Assembly (NCBI RefSeq): GCF_002159975.1
Contig: NZ_NFJR01000006.1
Coordinates: forward strand, 161,600-225,599
DNA length: 64,000 nt
From: Barnesiella sp. An22
GTDB lineage: Bacteria > Bacteroidota > Bacteroidia > Bacteroidales > Barnesiellaceae
Direction of reading: 5' to 3'
Shown: piece after piece, positions 8,589-17,946 of the stretch
How positions within the stretch are numbered: the stretch's first letter is position 1
How the letters are laid out: each line of letters opens with the position of its first letter
The notes under the pieces: generated by a model
Told to the model about the DNA's origin: nothing
Seen by the model: the letters and a program-made list of their open reading frames with translations, nothing else
Databases searched by the model: none
Made by a program: the position numbers and the translations under genes

Positions 8589-11500
8589 TTAAAATGTAAT
8601 ATCCACACCCACCGAGAAGTTACGCGAGTAGCTGTATGCCATACCGGTACCGTCGTTCTGTCCGGCAGCCTCGGGGTCGATATAGAGGGTATGCTTCTTC
8701 ATCGGCGACCAGTACCACAAGTTTTCACCCGTGAAATAGACACGCAATCTGGTAAAGACTTTTTTCAATACCGGCAAGGTATAACCAATGGTAAGGTTTT
8801 TCAACCGCAGGTAAGAGGCATTTTGCAGATAGCGGTCGTTGGCCACGCCCAGCTGACTGGAAGCAAAAGTCTGATAACCACGGAAACGGGGGAAGTATCC
8901 ACCGGGATTCTCCTCCGACCAGCACTGGTCCATAAAGTTGGCCGGGATAAAGCTCGTGAATGCGCGTGCATAGGGGCCCCAGAATCCGGTCGAGAGGTAA
9001 TCGGGGTACCAGTCTCTCTTGCCTACACCTTGGAAGAAGGCGGTAAAGTCAATGCCGTTCCAGTCGGCACCCAAACGGAAACTGTAGCAGTAACGAGGAG
9101 TTTCGTTACCGATAATCTCACGGTCACCCGGGCTGTCGGCAGTCTCGTCACCCTTGCTGATGACATTGTCGCCGTCGAGGTCAATAAACTTCAAGTCGCC
9201 GGCACGGTAGTAAGGATCGACTTTATCGGTGAGGATACGAGTATTCACAGCATCCTGGTTTACCCGCGAGGTATATTCGGCTGCCTCTTCATCGGTAGCG
9301 AACAAGCCGGCTACACGATAACCCCAAATTTCACCCCACTCCATACCTTCGTAGATGTCGGTCAAGTTCTTTTCGGGGTTGTTATACTTGGTAATAACCG
9401 TTTTGTTATCGCCCAATGTAGCCGAAATGCTATAATTGAAACGCTTGCCCATCAATGCAAACGAGTCGTTCCAGCCCACAGCAAGTTCCCAACCCTTCGT
9501 GCGCAGGTTGGCACAGTTCTCATCGGGTTCTACCGCCCCAAAGACACCGGGCAATACAATCGATTTACCCAGCATACCTTCGGTATCACGAATGAAGTAA
9601 TCGCCTGTGAAATTCAAACGATTGTTGAGGAACGACATGTCGAGACCCACGTTCCAGGTAGCGATGGTCTCCCAAGTCAAGTAACTGGTTTTGGGATTGG
9701 ATACACTGGCATATTGCAACTTCGAGGTTCCATCGAGCGTATAGCTCATGGTATTGCCCGTGAGAATCTCTTCAATATAAGAGTAGTCGTCTACCTCCTG
9801 GTTGCCCAGTTTACCGTATGAGAGACGTATCTTGGTATTGTCAACCACGTCTCGGATAGGCTCCCAGAAACTCTCCTCGCTGATGCGCCAACCGGCCGAT
9901 GCCGAGGGAGTGAATACCCAGCGGTGGTCGCTGCGGAAACGCGAAGAACCATCGTAACGGGCACTGGCTTCGAAGAGATAACGGCCTTTGTAATCGTAGT
10001 TCACACGACCGAAGAAACCGCTGTTACGCCACTCGGAGATGGTTTGAGCACGAGTAATATCACCCGTAGCGTTGGCAAAGGTCGACATGTTCTCGTTCAA
10101 CAGAGCCAGCTGCTGCAACTGCAAATAGGTGTTGCGAGAGCCACGATACTGATAACCGGCCAATGCGGTAAAGTTATGCGCCTTGTTCCAGGTGTGGGTA
10201 TAGGTAGCATAGGCATTCAAGTTGTGCTCGTTGGTCTCGTAGTGATTTTCACGATAGTAATCCTTGAAGTTACCGGTAATGATGGTCTTCTCCTCGCCCT
10301 GCTTGTTGGAGTAGTGCAGGTTGTAGTTACGCACCGAGTTGAGACGTTTGCGGTATTTGTAGCCGTAATCGACCGTCAAGACGAGGTCTTTGAAAATATC
10401 GATGTCGAAGCGGTTGCCTATGATAATATACTTTTGGTTGTTCTGATGGTGCGAACGGTCGTCGACCAGATAGGGCCCGGCACCGTTGAGGGTAGTGTTG
10501 GCATGAGTTTCGGCATAGACCGGCAGTCCCTCGGGAGTCTTGGCCGGCCACGAAGCCATCAAGGTTTTGTCGACCTCCATCAGGGTCGAGTTGATGGTAG
10601 CCAGACCGCTGTATTTATAGGACGAGGAGAAGAAGTTGACATTGGTCGAGTAACGCAACCAAGGTTTAACCTTCACATCGAGTTTGGCGCGGGTCGAATA
10701 GGTGTCGTAGGTATCGGGGGTTACGTTCAAGATACCCTCCTCGCGGTTGTACCGGCCGCTCACATAATATTTCACCCGGTCGTTTCCTCCCCGTATCGAG
10801 AGGTTGTATTCCTGTTGCGGACGGGTTTTGCGGAAGAGATAATGATACCAGTCAAAGTTGGCATAATACCGATACGAACCGTCGTCTTGCAGTACTACCC
10901 AGGGACGCTCGGGATTCTCGGTCTTGTCGTTGCGGCGCTCATACAGCATCTGCATCTCCTCGGCCGTATAGTTGGTAAAGTTGGTAGCATACTGCGAGTA
11001 GTAGGCCTTGTCGACCAGGCTCACCTGATCGTAACCCGAGGTCATATAGTCGGTCGATGTCGTATTCTGCGACCAACCGAACCGGCCGTTGAAGCTTACC
11101 GTAGCTTTGCCGGCCTGGTCGGCACCCGTCTTTGTCGTAATAAGTACAACACCTTTCGACGCGGTAGCACCATAGATGGCGGCAGCCGAAGCATCTTTCA
11201 AAATAGAAACCGACTCGATGTCGTTGGGGTTGACCATATTCAGCTCGGTCACCACACCGTCGACCATAATCAGCGGGGTATTGGACGTAGAGATAGACGA
11301 TATACCACGAATATTCATCGAATAGCCGCCGCTCGACCGACCCGACTCCATCGTCAGGTTCAACGAAGGATCGGCACCTTGCAGGGCCATGGCCACGTTG
11401 CTTACCGGGCGGGCGTTAATCTCCTTGGCGCTGATGGTTCCCACGGCTCCCGTCAGGTTCACCTTCTTCTGGGTACCGTAGCCCACCACAACCACCTCGT

Positions 11501-11840
11501 CGAGCAGCTGATCGGCATCTTTCATCCTGATAAGAACAAAGTTCTTGCCGTTGACCGAAACATTCTGTTTTTCATAACCGATAGAAGTGACCTCGAGGGT
11601 CGCATCGGAGGGTACGTTTTTCATAGTAAAAGCTCCGTCCACATCGGTCGAACGCCCGATAGAGGTTCCGGCAACCTTGACTACGGCCCCGATAATGGGT
11701 TGGTCATACTTGTCGACCACCTTACCGGACAGCGAATTACCACCTCCAGACTGAGCAAACATCTGTAGACCAGACATCAAGATGATAGCCACCAGCAGGC
11801 AAGCCCATCTTCTGTGCAGTGTGTTTGTTAGTAAATTCAT
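8589..11840 (-). CDS. SusC/RagA-family TonB-linked outer-membrane transporter
   Basis: 1083 residues. Signal peptide (about 1-29), then a carboxypeptidase-regulatory-like beta-sandwich (SGKVVDKYDQPIIGAVVKV, about 38-110), a TonB box/plug region (LDEVVVVGYGTQKKVNLTGA near 113-132, followed by the SusC signature NPNDIESVSILKDASAAAIY) and a long beta-barrel ending YSRNFSVGVDITF with a terminal Phe. It imports large ligands captured by its SusD partner using TonB energy. A 91-bp gap separates it from glpT upstream; no TAnnTTTG element is visible there, only a weak hairpin, so some transcription may come through from glpD-glpT. Confidence 0.96.
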   Translation of the reverse strand: MNLLTNTLHRRWACLLVAIILMSGLQMFAQSGGGNSLSGKVVDKYDQPIIGAVVKVAGTSIGRSTDVDGAFTMKNVPSDATLEVTSIGYEKQNVSVNGKNFVLIRMKDADQLLDEVVVVGYGTQKKVNLTGAVGTISAKEINARPVSNVAMALQGADPSLNLTMESGRSSGGYSMNIRGISSISTSNTPLIMVDGVVTELNMVNPNDIESVSILKDASAAAIYGATASKGVVLITTKTGADQAGKATVSFNGRFGWSQNTTSTDYMTSGYDQVSLVDKAYYSQYATNFTNYTAEEMQMLYERRNDKTENPERPWVVLQDDGSYRYYANFDWYHYLFRKTRPQQEYNLSIRGGNDRVKYYVSGRYNREEGILNVTPDTYDTYSTRAKLDVKVKPWLRYSTNVNFFSSSYKYSGLATINSTLMEVDKTLMASWPAKTPEGLPVYAETHANTTLNGAGPYLVDDRSHHQNNQKYIIIGNRFDIDIFKDLVLTVDYGYKYRKRLNSVRNYNLHYSNKQGEEKTIITGNFKDYYRENHYETNEHNLNAYATYTHTWNKAHNFTALAGYQYRGSRNTYLQLQQLALLNENMSTFANATGDITRAQTISEWRNSGFFGRVNYDYKGRYLFEASARYDGSSRFRSDHRWVFTPSASAGWRISEESFWEPIRDVVDNTKIRLSYGKLGNQEVDDYSYIEEILTGNTMSYTLDGTSKLQYASVSNPKTSYLTWETIATWNVGLDMSFLNNRLNFTGDYFIRDTEGMLGKSIVLPGVFGAVEPDENCANLRTKGWELAVGWNDSFALMGKRFNYSISATLGDNKTVITKYNNPEKNLTDIYEGMEWGEIWGYRVAGLFATDEEAAEYTSRVNQDAVNTRILTDKVDPYYRAGDLKFIDLDGDNVISKGDETADSPGDREIIGNETPRYCYSFRLGADWNGIDFTAFFQGVGKRDWYPDYLSTGFWGPYARAFTSFIPANFMDQCWSEENPGGYFPRFRGYQTFASSQLGVANDRYLQNASYLRLKNLTIGYTLPVLKKVFTRLRVYFTGENLWYWSPMKKHTLYIDPEAAGQNDGTGMAYSYSRNFSVGVDITF

Positions 11841-11893
11841 AATTTTTTTGATTTATGGTTTTTATTAGGTTTTTGAAGTTTCCTTATATCGTC

Positions 11894-11929
11894 CCGAAAA
11901 GCGGCCGGAACCAACTCTCCGGCTATCGG
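11894..11929 (-). terminator. Weak hairpin between glpT and susC (possible attenuator)
   Basis: On the minus strand a GCCGG/CCGGC stem with outer TCGG/CCGA pairs is followed by CTTTTCGG rather than a clean T-run. It could end or attenuate the glpD-glpT transcript; alone it is not a strong terminator. Confidence 0.3.
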
Positions 11930-11931
11930 GG

Positions 11932-13269
11932 TTATCGACGGTTCACCGCCCTATCCTCTTTGCAAAACAGCATCAGCACCACCGTAACGGCACAGGCCCC
12001 CAGCAGCAGGAAGAAACCTCCATCCCAGCCGAAGTGCTCGAAGACATAGCCCATGCCGATGTTGGCAAAGACGGCCGAACCCAACAGATAGCCGAAGAGA
12101 CCGGTGAATCCGGCAGCCGTACCGGCGGCTTTCTTCGGAACCAGGTCGAGGGCCGAGACACCAATCAGCATCACCGGGCCGTAAATGAGGAATCCGATAG
12201 CGGCCATGGCCACATTGGTCACCGTAGCCGAAGCGCTGTTCCAATAGACATACACGGCCACCATCACCAGCAACATGTAGATGATGGTCACCGGCGAACG
12301 GCGGCCCTTAAAGACCTTGTCGGAGAGCCAACCGCAGAGTATCGTACCAAAAATGCCGGCAATCTCGAAAGCGAAATAGGACCAACTGCTGTTGGCCAAA
12401 TCCATGTGTTTCACCTGCTCGAGATACATCGGCGCCCAGTCGAGTACACCGTAACGCACAAAATAGATGAAGGCATTGGCAAAGGCAATGACCCACAACA
12501 GCTTGTTATTGAACACATGACCAAACAGAATCTCACGGGTAGAGAGTTCCTTCTCCTGTTCGGCCGAATAGGCCTGCATACACTCATCGGGTTTATAAAG
12601 CTCGATGGGAGGCAGACCGCACGATTGTGGAGTGTCGCGTACCAGCAGATAGGCTATGGCCGCTACCCCCACGGCTACGATGGCCGGGAAGTAGAATGCG
12701 CCGGTCCAATTACCAAAAAGGGTGATACCGAAGACAGCCAACGGGGCCATCACCGCACCACCTATATTATGAGCTACATTCCAAATCGACATCTTCACGC
12801 CACGTTCGCGGGCCGAGAACCAATGCACCATCACCCGTCCGCACGGAGGCCAACCCATACCTTGCACCCAACCGTTTACAAACAAGATGCAGAACATAAA
12901 AAGTATGGAGAGCGAACCGACGCTCCAAGGAATAAGACCCATGACGGTCATTATCACCGCCGAAGCGACCAGACCCAGCGGAATGAACACCCGCGCATTG
13001 CTGTGATCGGAGACGGTTCCCATCACAAACTTGCTGATGCCGTAGGCTATCGAAACTGCCGACAGAGCCCAACCCAAATCGGCCTTGTCGAAACCCATCT
13101 CCTCGAGAGCCGGCATGGCTATCGAGAAGTTCTTGCGTACCAGATAGTAGCCGGCATACCCGATGAATATACCGAGGAACACCTGCCATCTCAACTTCTT
13201 GTACTCCTTGTCGACCTTTTCCTTGGGAAGGGGGTCGATGACGGGAGCCGGTCTGAACAACTTCAACAT
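11932..13269 (-). CDS. glpT: Glycerol-3-phosphate transporter of the OPA/MFS family
   Basis: 445 residues with about 12 hydrophobic segments. Family features are the amphipathic N-terminus (DPLPKEKVDKEYKKLRWQVF), YYLVRKNFSIAMPALEEMG, LGWALSAVSIAYGISKFVMG, SDHSNARVFIPLGL, and the GWVQGMGWPPCGRVMVHWFS segment typical of GlpT/UhpT antiporters. It exchanges glycerol-3-phosphate for inorganic phosphate across the inner membrane. It starts 45 bp after glpD and both are probably on one transcript. UhpT or another sugar-phosphate carrier is the alternative; the glpD neighbour favours glycerol-3-phosphate. Confidence 0.9.
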   Translation of the reverse strand: MLKLFRPAPVIDPLPKEKVDKEYKKLRWQVFLGIFIGYAGYYLVRKNFSIAMPALEEMGFDKADLGWALSAVSIAYGISKFVMGTVSDHSNARVFIPLGLVASAVIMTVMGLIPWSVGSLSILFMFCILFVNGWVQGMGWPPCGRVMVHWFSARERGVKMSIWNVAHNIGGAVMAPLAVFGITLFGNWTGAFYFPAIVAVGVAAIAYLLVRDTPQSCGLPPIELYKPDECMQAYSAEQEKELSTREILFGHVFNNKLLWVIAFANAFIYFVRYGVLDWAPMYLEQVKHMDLANSSWSYFAFEIAGIFGTILCGWLSDKVFKGRRSPVTIIYMLLVMVAVYVYWNSASATVTNVAMAAIGFLIYGPVMLIGVSALDLVPKKAAGTAAGFTGLFGYLLGSAVFANIGMGYVFEHFGWDGGFFLLLGACAVTVVLMLFCKEDRAVNRR

Positions 13270-13314
13270 ATTATCCTCTATCTTTTTTTATCCTCTATTC
13301 CTCTTGCGCAACCG

Positions 13315-14883
13315 TCAAGCCAAAATGTAATTCTTGGCCAAACGGGTAAAGGCTTCGACCTGGTCGGCCTCCCACCGTCGGTCCTTATCCATCTCGCGAG
13401 CCATGATCGAGGCCACCCGGGGTGCCATGTCGATAGCGGCGCGGGCATCCATAAAGAGGGCTCTCACCCGGCGGGCCAATACATCCTCGACAGTCTGCGC
13501 CATCTCTTCACGCACGGCCCACACCACATGAGCCACCCGGAAGGTGTAACCGATATGGAGCAGGTCGCCCAGCGAAGCATCATTCTCAATCATGGCGGCT
13601 ATCTCGTCGGCATCGCTTCCATAGACGTAGTCCCACGTCGAGCGGTCTACCTGCTCGCGATAGCCGTGCAGCCTCATCTTGCACGTCACGCACGGGCGAC
13701 GTTCGAGCCCTATCAGTTCGGCCACCTTATCGACCGCATCCTCGGCCATCTGCCGGTAGGTAGTCCACTTGCCGCCGGTAATGGTGAGCATGCCCGAGTC
13801 GGAAACATATATCTTGTGGTTGCGCGAAATCTCTTTCGTCTTTTTGCAATCGCTGTGCGAGGGTGCAGCCAACGGACGCAGACCGGCAAAGACCGACAGC
13901 ACGTCGCTGCGTTTGGGCTTGCGGGTGAGGTATTGTCCGGCCTGGTCGAGAATGAAATCGATCTCCTCGTCGAGCGGTTTGGGCTCGAGCGAATTTTCAT
14001 TGAGCGGCGTATCGGTCGTACCCAGCACCGCCTTGCCGTGCCAAGGCACCCCGAAGAGCACCCGGCCGTCGCGGGTCTTGGGAATCATCAGGGCCGACTC
14101 TCCACCCAGAAAGGCGGCATCGACCACGATATGCACCCCTTGACTGGGGCGTACCTTCTTGCGGCTCTCGGGCTTGTCCATCTGCATGATGTCGTCGACA
14201 TACACGCCGGTGGCATTGACCACCCCTTTCACATTCACTTCGTAGGTACCGCCCTCGAGCGTATCCTCCAGAACGGCCCCCCGAATCTTGCCCGAAGGGT
14301 CCTTGAGCAGCGAAGTCACCTTCATATAGTTGATGCACACGGCTCCGTGATCGGCAGCACTCTGCATGAGCGTAATGGCCATGCGCGAATCGTCGAACTG
14401 TCCGTCGTGATATACCACACCGCCGCGCAGGTGGTCGTGCAGCAGACCCGGCAGCTCCTTCAACGTCTGTTTCTTCGACAGCGGCAACGAACGTCCCAAA
14501 CCCAGCCGGCCGGCCAGGAAGTCGTAGCAGCACAACCCAATCGTGTAGAACGGCTGCTCCCACCAACGATAATTGCCTATAATGAAACGCATGTCTTTCA
14601 CCAGATGCGGAGCATTACGCCACAGGCGACCACGCTCGTGCAAAGCCTCGATTACCATCGATATATCGCCCTGCCGCAAATAACGCACCCCCCCGTGCAC
14701 CAGCTTCGTACTTCTGCTCGAAGTAGCTTTGGCAAAGTCGTGTTGTTCAACCAATAAGACACGATAGCCTCGACTCGACGCATCGACTGCCACGCCCAGC
14801 CCGGTGGCTCCGCCTCCTATCACCAACAAATCCCATGGTCTCTTTTCCTCGGCCATCTCTTTTATCAAGCCCTTACGTTTCAT
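13315..14883 (-). CDS. glpD: Aerobic-type glycerol-3-phosphate dehydrogenase (FAD)
   Basis: 522 residues from the ATG at 14883 (MKRKGLIKEMAEEKRPWDL); the frame is open further upstream but that segment is basic and not family-like. The FAD-binding Rossmann motif LLVIGGGATGLGVAVDASSR lies near 20-39, followed by TSSRSTKLVHGGVRYLRQG, the GlpD signature. RPSQGVHIVVD and GTTDTPLNENSLEP follow, and the C-terminal DAO_C region starts near 370. The enzyme oxidises glycerol-3-phosphate to dihydroxyacetone phosphate at the inner membrane and passes electrons to quinone. It heads a unit with glpT and is divergent from a DeoR-family regulator gene. The leader from the predicted promoter is about 125 nt. 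Confidence 0.95.
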   Translation of the reverse strand: MKRKGLIKEMAEEKRPWDLLVIGGGATGLGVAVDASSRGYRVLLVEQHDFAKATSSRSTKLVHGGVRYLRQGDISMVIEALHERGRLWRNAPHLVKDMRFIIGNYRWWEQPFYTIGLCCYDFLAGRLGLGRSLPLSKKQTLKELPGLLHDHLRGGVVYHDGQFDDSRMAITLMQSAADHGAVCINYMKVTSLLKDPSGKIRGAVLEDTLEGGTYEVNVKGVVNATGVYVDDIMQMDKPESRKKVRPSQGVHIVVDAAFLGGESALMIPKTRDGRVLFGVPWHGKAVLGTTDTPLNENSLEPKPLDEEIDFILDQAGQYLTRKPKRSDVLSVFAGLRPLAAPSHSDCKKTKEISRNHKIYVSDSGMLTITGGKWTTYRQMAEDAVDKVAELIGLERRPCVTCKMRLHGYREQVDRSTWDYVYGSDADEIAAMIENDASLGDLLHIGYTFRVAHVVWAVREEMAQTVEDVLARRVRALFMDARAAIDMAPRVASIMAREMDKDRRWEADQVEAFTRLAKNYILA

Positions 14884-14999
14884 TTTCTTATCTTTCAATT
14901 TTTGATTTCTTATCAACCTTCGCGATTCTACTTTCTTTTCGTGATACAAAGAAAATAAAAAAGGATAGATAAAACAAGAAAATATGTGTATATTTTTCG

Positions 15000-15036
15000 T
15001 TTCGTTTTCGTTTCAAAGATATTTCATTTCGTTTTC
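15000..15036 (-). promoter_or_regulatory. glpD promoter -7 element flanked by DeoR/GlpR-type operator repeats
   Basis: Read on the plus strand, TTTCGTTTTC occurs at 15000-15009 and again at 15027-15036, with further CGTTTC units beside the first copy. Between them, the minus strand holds TATCTTTG (15021-15014), a perfect TAnnTTTG -7 element pointing to glpD. No well-spaced -33 TTTG is seen. Iterated CGTTTC units are typical DeoR-family operators, so repression of glpD-glpT by the adjacent regulator is the natural reading. Confidence 0.65.
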
Positions 15037-15056
15037 AAAAATATTTATCTATATTA

Positions 15057-15088
15057 TTTGGGCTTTATTCAAATAAATTTTATATTTG
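15057..15088 (+). promoter_or_regulatory. Promoter of the DeoR-family regulator gene
   Basis: TTTG at 15057-15060 and TATATTTG at 15081-15088 are separated by 20 bp, the standard Bacteroidetes -33/-7 geometry, 26 bp before the ATG at 15115. The upstream operator repeats lie 21 bp from the -33 box, so autoregulation is possible. Confidence 0.7.
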
Positions 15089-15114
15089 TCGTATAAATAC
15101 ATTATATAATATAT

Positions 15115-15879
15115 ATGCTCAGTATTGCAGAACGACACAAATACATTCTCGACAAGCTCAATTCCCAAGGATTTGTAAAGGTTCTGGACATCGCCCGCGA
15201 ACTGGACGTAACCCCCGTTACCATACGAAAAGACCTGAAGCTGCTGGAAGAAAAGAAACTTTTGTTCCGTACGCACGGGAGTGCCAGCCCGGTGAATCCC
15301 CATACGGCCGACATCAATATCCACATCAAAGAGCGTATCAACAGCGAAGCCAAGCGGCGTATCGCCCACAAAGCCATCAAACTGATCGAGCCCAACGATT
15401 CGATTATCGTGGCCTCGGGCAGCACCGTCTACGCCTTTGCCGAAGAGATTACCGACGACTTGAACCTGACGGTGGTCACGGCTTCGCTCAACGTATCGAC
15501 CCTGCTCAACCGGTTTGAGCATATCCATGTGATTCAGTTGGGCGGGACACTGCGCAAAAGCTCCTTCTCGGTGATTGGCGACCTGGCCACTCACGCCTTC
15601 GACAACCTCACCTGCTCCAAGCTCTTCATGGGTGTCGACGGCATCGACCTCGACTATGGTCTCACCACCTCGAACATCGACGAGGCCCGACTCAACCAAC
15701 GCATGATTGCCGCTTCGCTGCGCACCATCGTACTGGCCGACTCGTCCAAGTTCGGCAAACGGGGTTTCGGAAAAATCTGCACCCTCGACCAGGTCGATGT
15801 CATCGTTACCGATTCGGGCATCTCGCCCTCGATTGCCAAGAGTATCGAAGAGGCCGGTATCGAATTGATTATTGCCTGA
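15115..15879 (+). CDS. glpR: DeoR-family transcriptional regulator, probable glycerol-3-phosphate repressor
   Basis: 254 residues. The N-terminal winged helix-turn-helix (about 5-58) contains VKVLDIARELDVTPVTIRKD and LEEKKLLFRTHGSA, the DeoR signature. The C-terminal sugar-phosphate sensor (DeoRC, about 75-235) shows the phosphate-binding loop IIVASGSTVYAFAEEI and LFMGVDGIDLDYGLTTSN. Such proteins release DNA when they bind a sugar phosphate. Divergent position to glpD-glpT and the CGTTTC repeats between them support the glpR assignment, but other DeoR members (AgaR, FruR) share all these features. Confidence 0.88.
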   Translation: MLSIAERHKYILDKLNSQGFVKVLDIARELDVTPVTIRKDLKLLEEKKLLFRTHGSASPVNPHTADINIHIKERINSEAKRRIAHKAIKLIEPNDSIIVASGSTVYAFAEEITDDLNLTVVTASLNVSTLLNRFEHIHVIQLGGTLRKSSFSVIGDLATHAFDNLTCSKLFMGVDGIDLDYGLTTSNIDEARLNQRMIAASLRTIVLADSSKFGKRGFGKICTLDQVDVIVTDSGISPSIAKSIEEAGIELIIA

Positions 15880-15912
15880 TTTCGAATTTAATCCTATTTA
15901 TAAACAGGCATA

Positions 15913-15957
15913 AAGAAACGAAAGGCGTGGAAGTCGATTCCACGCCTTTCGTTTCTT
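15913..15957. terminator. Bidirectional terminator between convergent genes
   Basis: Two perfect 20-nt complementary arms (15913-15932 and 15938-15957) with a GTCGA loop. The outer arms give an A-run on one side and T-rich sequence on the other, so it can end the regulator gene (plus) and the secreted-protein remnant (minus). Confidence 0.85.
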
Positions 15958-15999
15958 ATCGTTTTTACAGTCGGTTAAGGGTGTAATAGACCCATCGGT

Positions 16000-17664
16000 C
16001 TATTTCACCACCACTTTCCCCTTAACCGGATTTTTCTGTCCAATCCGTATCACATAAACACCCGACTCGATTTCAAACTCGTCGGTTGCACCGGCGGCCT
16101 GACGCACCACTTGCTGACGGCCCAACGTATCGTAGACACGTATCGTCTCGCCGCCCTGCAGATTCACCACGCGCAACCGCCGCTTTTCGGGCGAATAGAA
16201 GCGAGGCGAAAGCATTTCGTCGTCCAGCGCGCCAAACGACAGCGTGAAGCGGCCGTTTTCGTTGGCCTTATCATCGACCGTAAAGCTATACGAGCCCTCT
16301 TTCAGGTCGACCTTGGAGCTGGTGAAGTGATCGCTCAGGATTACCCGCTCGTAGCGGTCGTAGTCCGAGTCGTCGGTCAAAGCTATCTCGTAGATGCCAG
16401 CCTCGCCGGTATAGACGCCCAGCGGGGTCTCGCCCTCGACATCGGCCGTCTGGGTGTGGGCAAACCGCACCCCGTCGGCATTGTAGACGTAAATCTGGGG
16501 TACCCGCGGGTCGAAGCTCATCATCTTCAACGCATCGTTGCTCATGTCGAAGTCCATAGGCTCATCGTCTATCACATCGGCTACAAGCGATACACAGTCG
16601 CTGCCGGCCGCCGGGTTGTTGCCCGATATGCTCAGCCGGAGGCCGTGCGGTGCCGGCGAGGTAGTCAGCGGAATGGCGGGTTTGTCCAAGGTCAGTTCTT
16701 CCGACTCGAGCAGAGTTGCCGTCTGGGTGAAGAGAGCCGAGAAGGGAGCTATCGTGTTGCCCTCCCACGAGTTCAAGGCGACGAAGCTGCGGGCTGCCGA
16801 ATCATACGAGTAGAGAATGTGGTCGATGCTCATCTGCTCGCTGGTATAGGAGCAGAGATACGGAATACCGAAGAGGTTCCAGCCCATGTTCTCCTTATAG
16901 GTAAACTGAGGACGTCCGTTCACCACATTCTTCAGATTGTATTGCCGCAAGAGCAGACTCTTCGCTCCACTGGCCGTCTCTTCATAAACAGGCAGAGCCG
17001 ATGAAGACTTAGTGAAGCGCACGGTCACCGCATCGGTTGCCACAGGGGTAGCCATGAGGTAACCCACGTTGGCGCCTATCTGACTATTTTCGAAGGTCCA
17101 GTATTTGCTGTTTTGAGGAGCTACGGCACTATACAAATCCTCGGCCCGTTTGGCTCCGTCGTATTGGTAGAGATACAACTGTTGTCCACCATTGTCGTTC
17201 ACCGCGTCGGATGCCTGTATGGCCTCGACGGGATTGCCGTCGATAGTAACGCCGTTTTGCAACGACCCTCCACCGACTGCCAACGAGAAGGGCAGGCTCA
17301 CCATATCCCACGAAGCGGTCGAGGCATCGATGAGCGGACTCAGGTCGCGCTCGATGGCCAGATTGTAGAGCGATACGGCATGATTGCCGGCCCGCAATCC
17401 GGCCGAATGACGCAACAGCAGGAAGGAAGGCGAGAAGGTGCGTGTAAAGGCCGAAGTCATGCGCAGCTCGCCATACTTACCCACATAGACCACACTACCG
17501 GCCCGCGGATAATCGGTATCGTTCAGGTTGACAACCAGGTTGTCGGCCGTATTCCAGGTTTCGAAGCAACCATAGTCGGGACGTCTCTGCCCGTCGGCAC
17601 TCAAGGCCTTGTGACCGAGCATGCGCTTATTGCCCAGTGCATCGCAATCGGTCGAGAGGTTCGT
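16000..17664 (-). pseudogene. 5'-truncated secreted beta-helix-type protein with sorting-like tail
   Basis: The open frame extends upstream of the first Met (17622) to an in-frame TAA at 17665-17667 and reads, without a signal peptide, NLSTDCDALGNKRMLGHKAL, then DGQRRPDYGCFETWNTADN. This matches the last rung of a Pmp/choice-of-anchor-Q repeat (DALGN.R...DYGCFE), the part that normally follows several hundred residues of repeats. The rest is a beta-rich body and a typical sorting-like tail (ETIRVYDTLGRQQVV...GVYVIRIGQ...KGKVVVK). The upstream 280 bp shows no coding continuation in any minus frame. I read this as the C-terminal about 555 codons of a larger surface protein that lost its 5' part. 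Translation from ATG 17622 is possible, but the product would not be exported. Confidence 0.7.
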
Positions 17665-17853
17665 TTAAAACAACCTATCGGGGAAAAACAGTTGATTCGA
17701 ACAATCGCCTCCCGTTCCTATCCAATACCCTCTCTCCCTCCAGGGGAATAGAGGTATTTGATATTTTTTAGCGGGTTAACAGGCTGCTCCACAACCTTTA
17801 TCAATGTATCTAAATCGAACTCTGCCCCAGTCGAACCTCTTCATGATGCACAT

Positions 17854-17886
17854 TTTGACGCATTGACGCCAAAATTTGACGCATTG
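17854..17886. repeat. Two 12-bp direct repeats upstream of the nuclease gene
   Basis: TTTGACGCATTG occurs at 17854-17865 and 17875-17886, 21 bp apart start to start, two turns of the helix. A -7-like TATTTTTG follows at 17912-17919 without a properly spaced -33 TTTG. This could be an activator site for the gene at 17947. The rest of 17668-17946 shows nothing recognisable. Confidence 0.4.
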
Positions 17887-17946
17887 CCCGCTCGCCTGGC
17901 CCGGTCTCGACTATTTTTGTAATTATATACAGAAAATACACCGACC

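Noticed and set aside
12034..14757. 907-codon plus-strand frame opposite glpT and glpD
   Set aside because: Antisense to two clear genes; product is His/Gln-rich with no structure or motifs.
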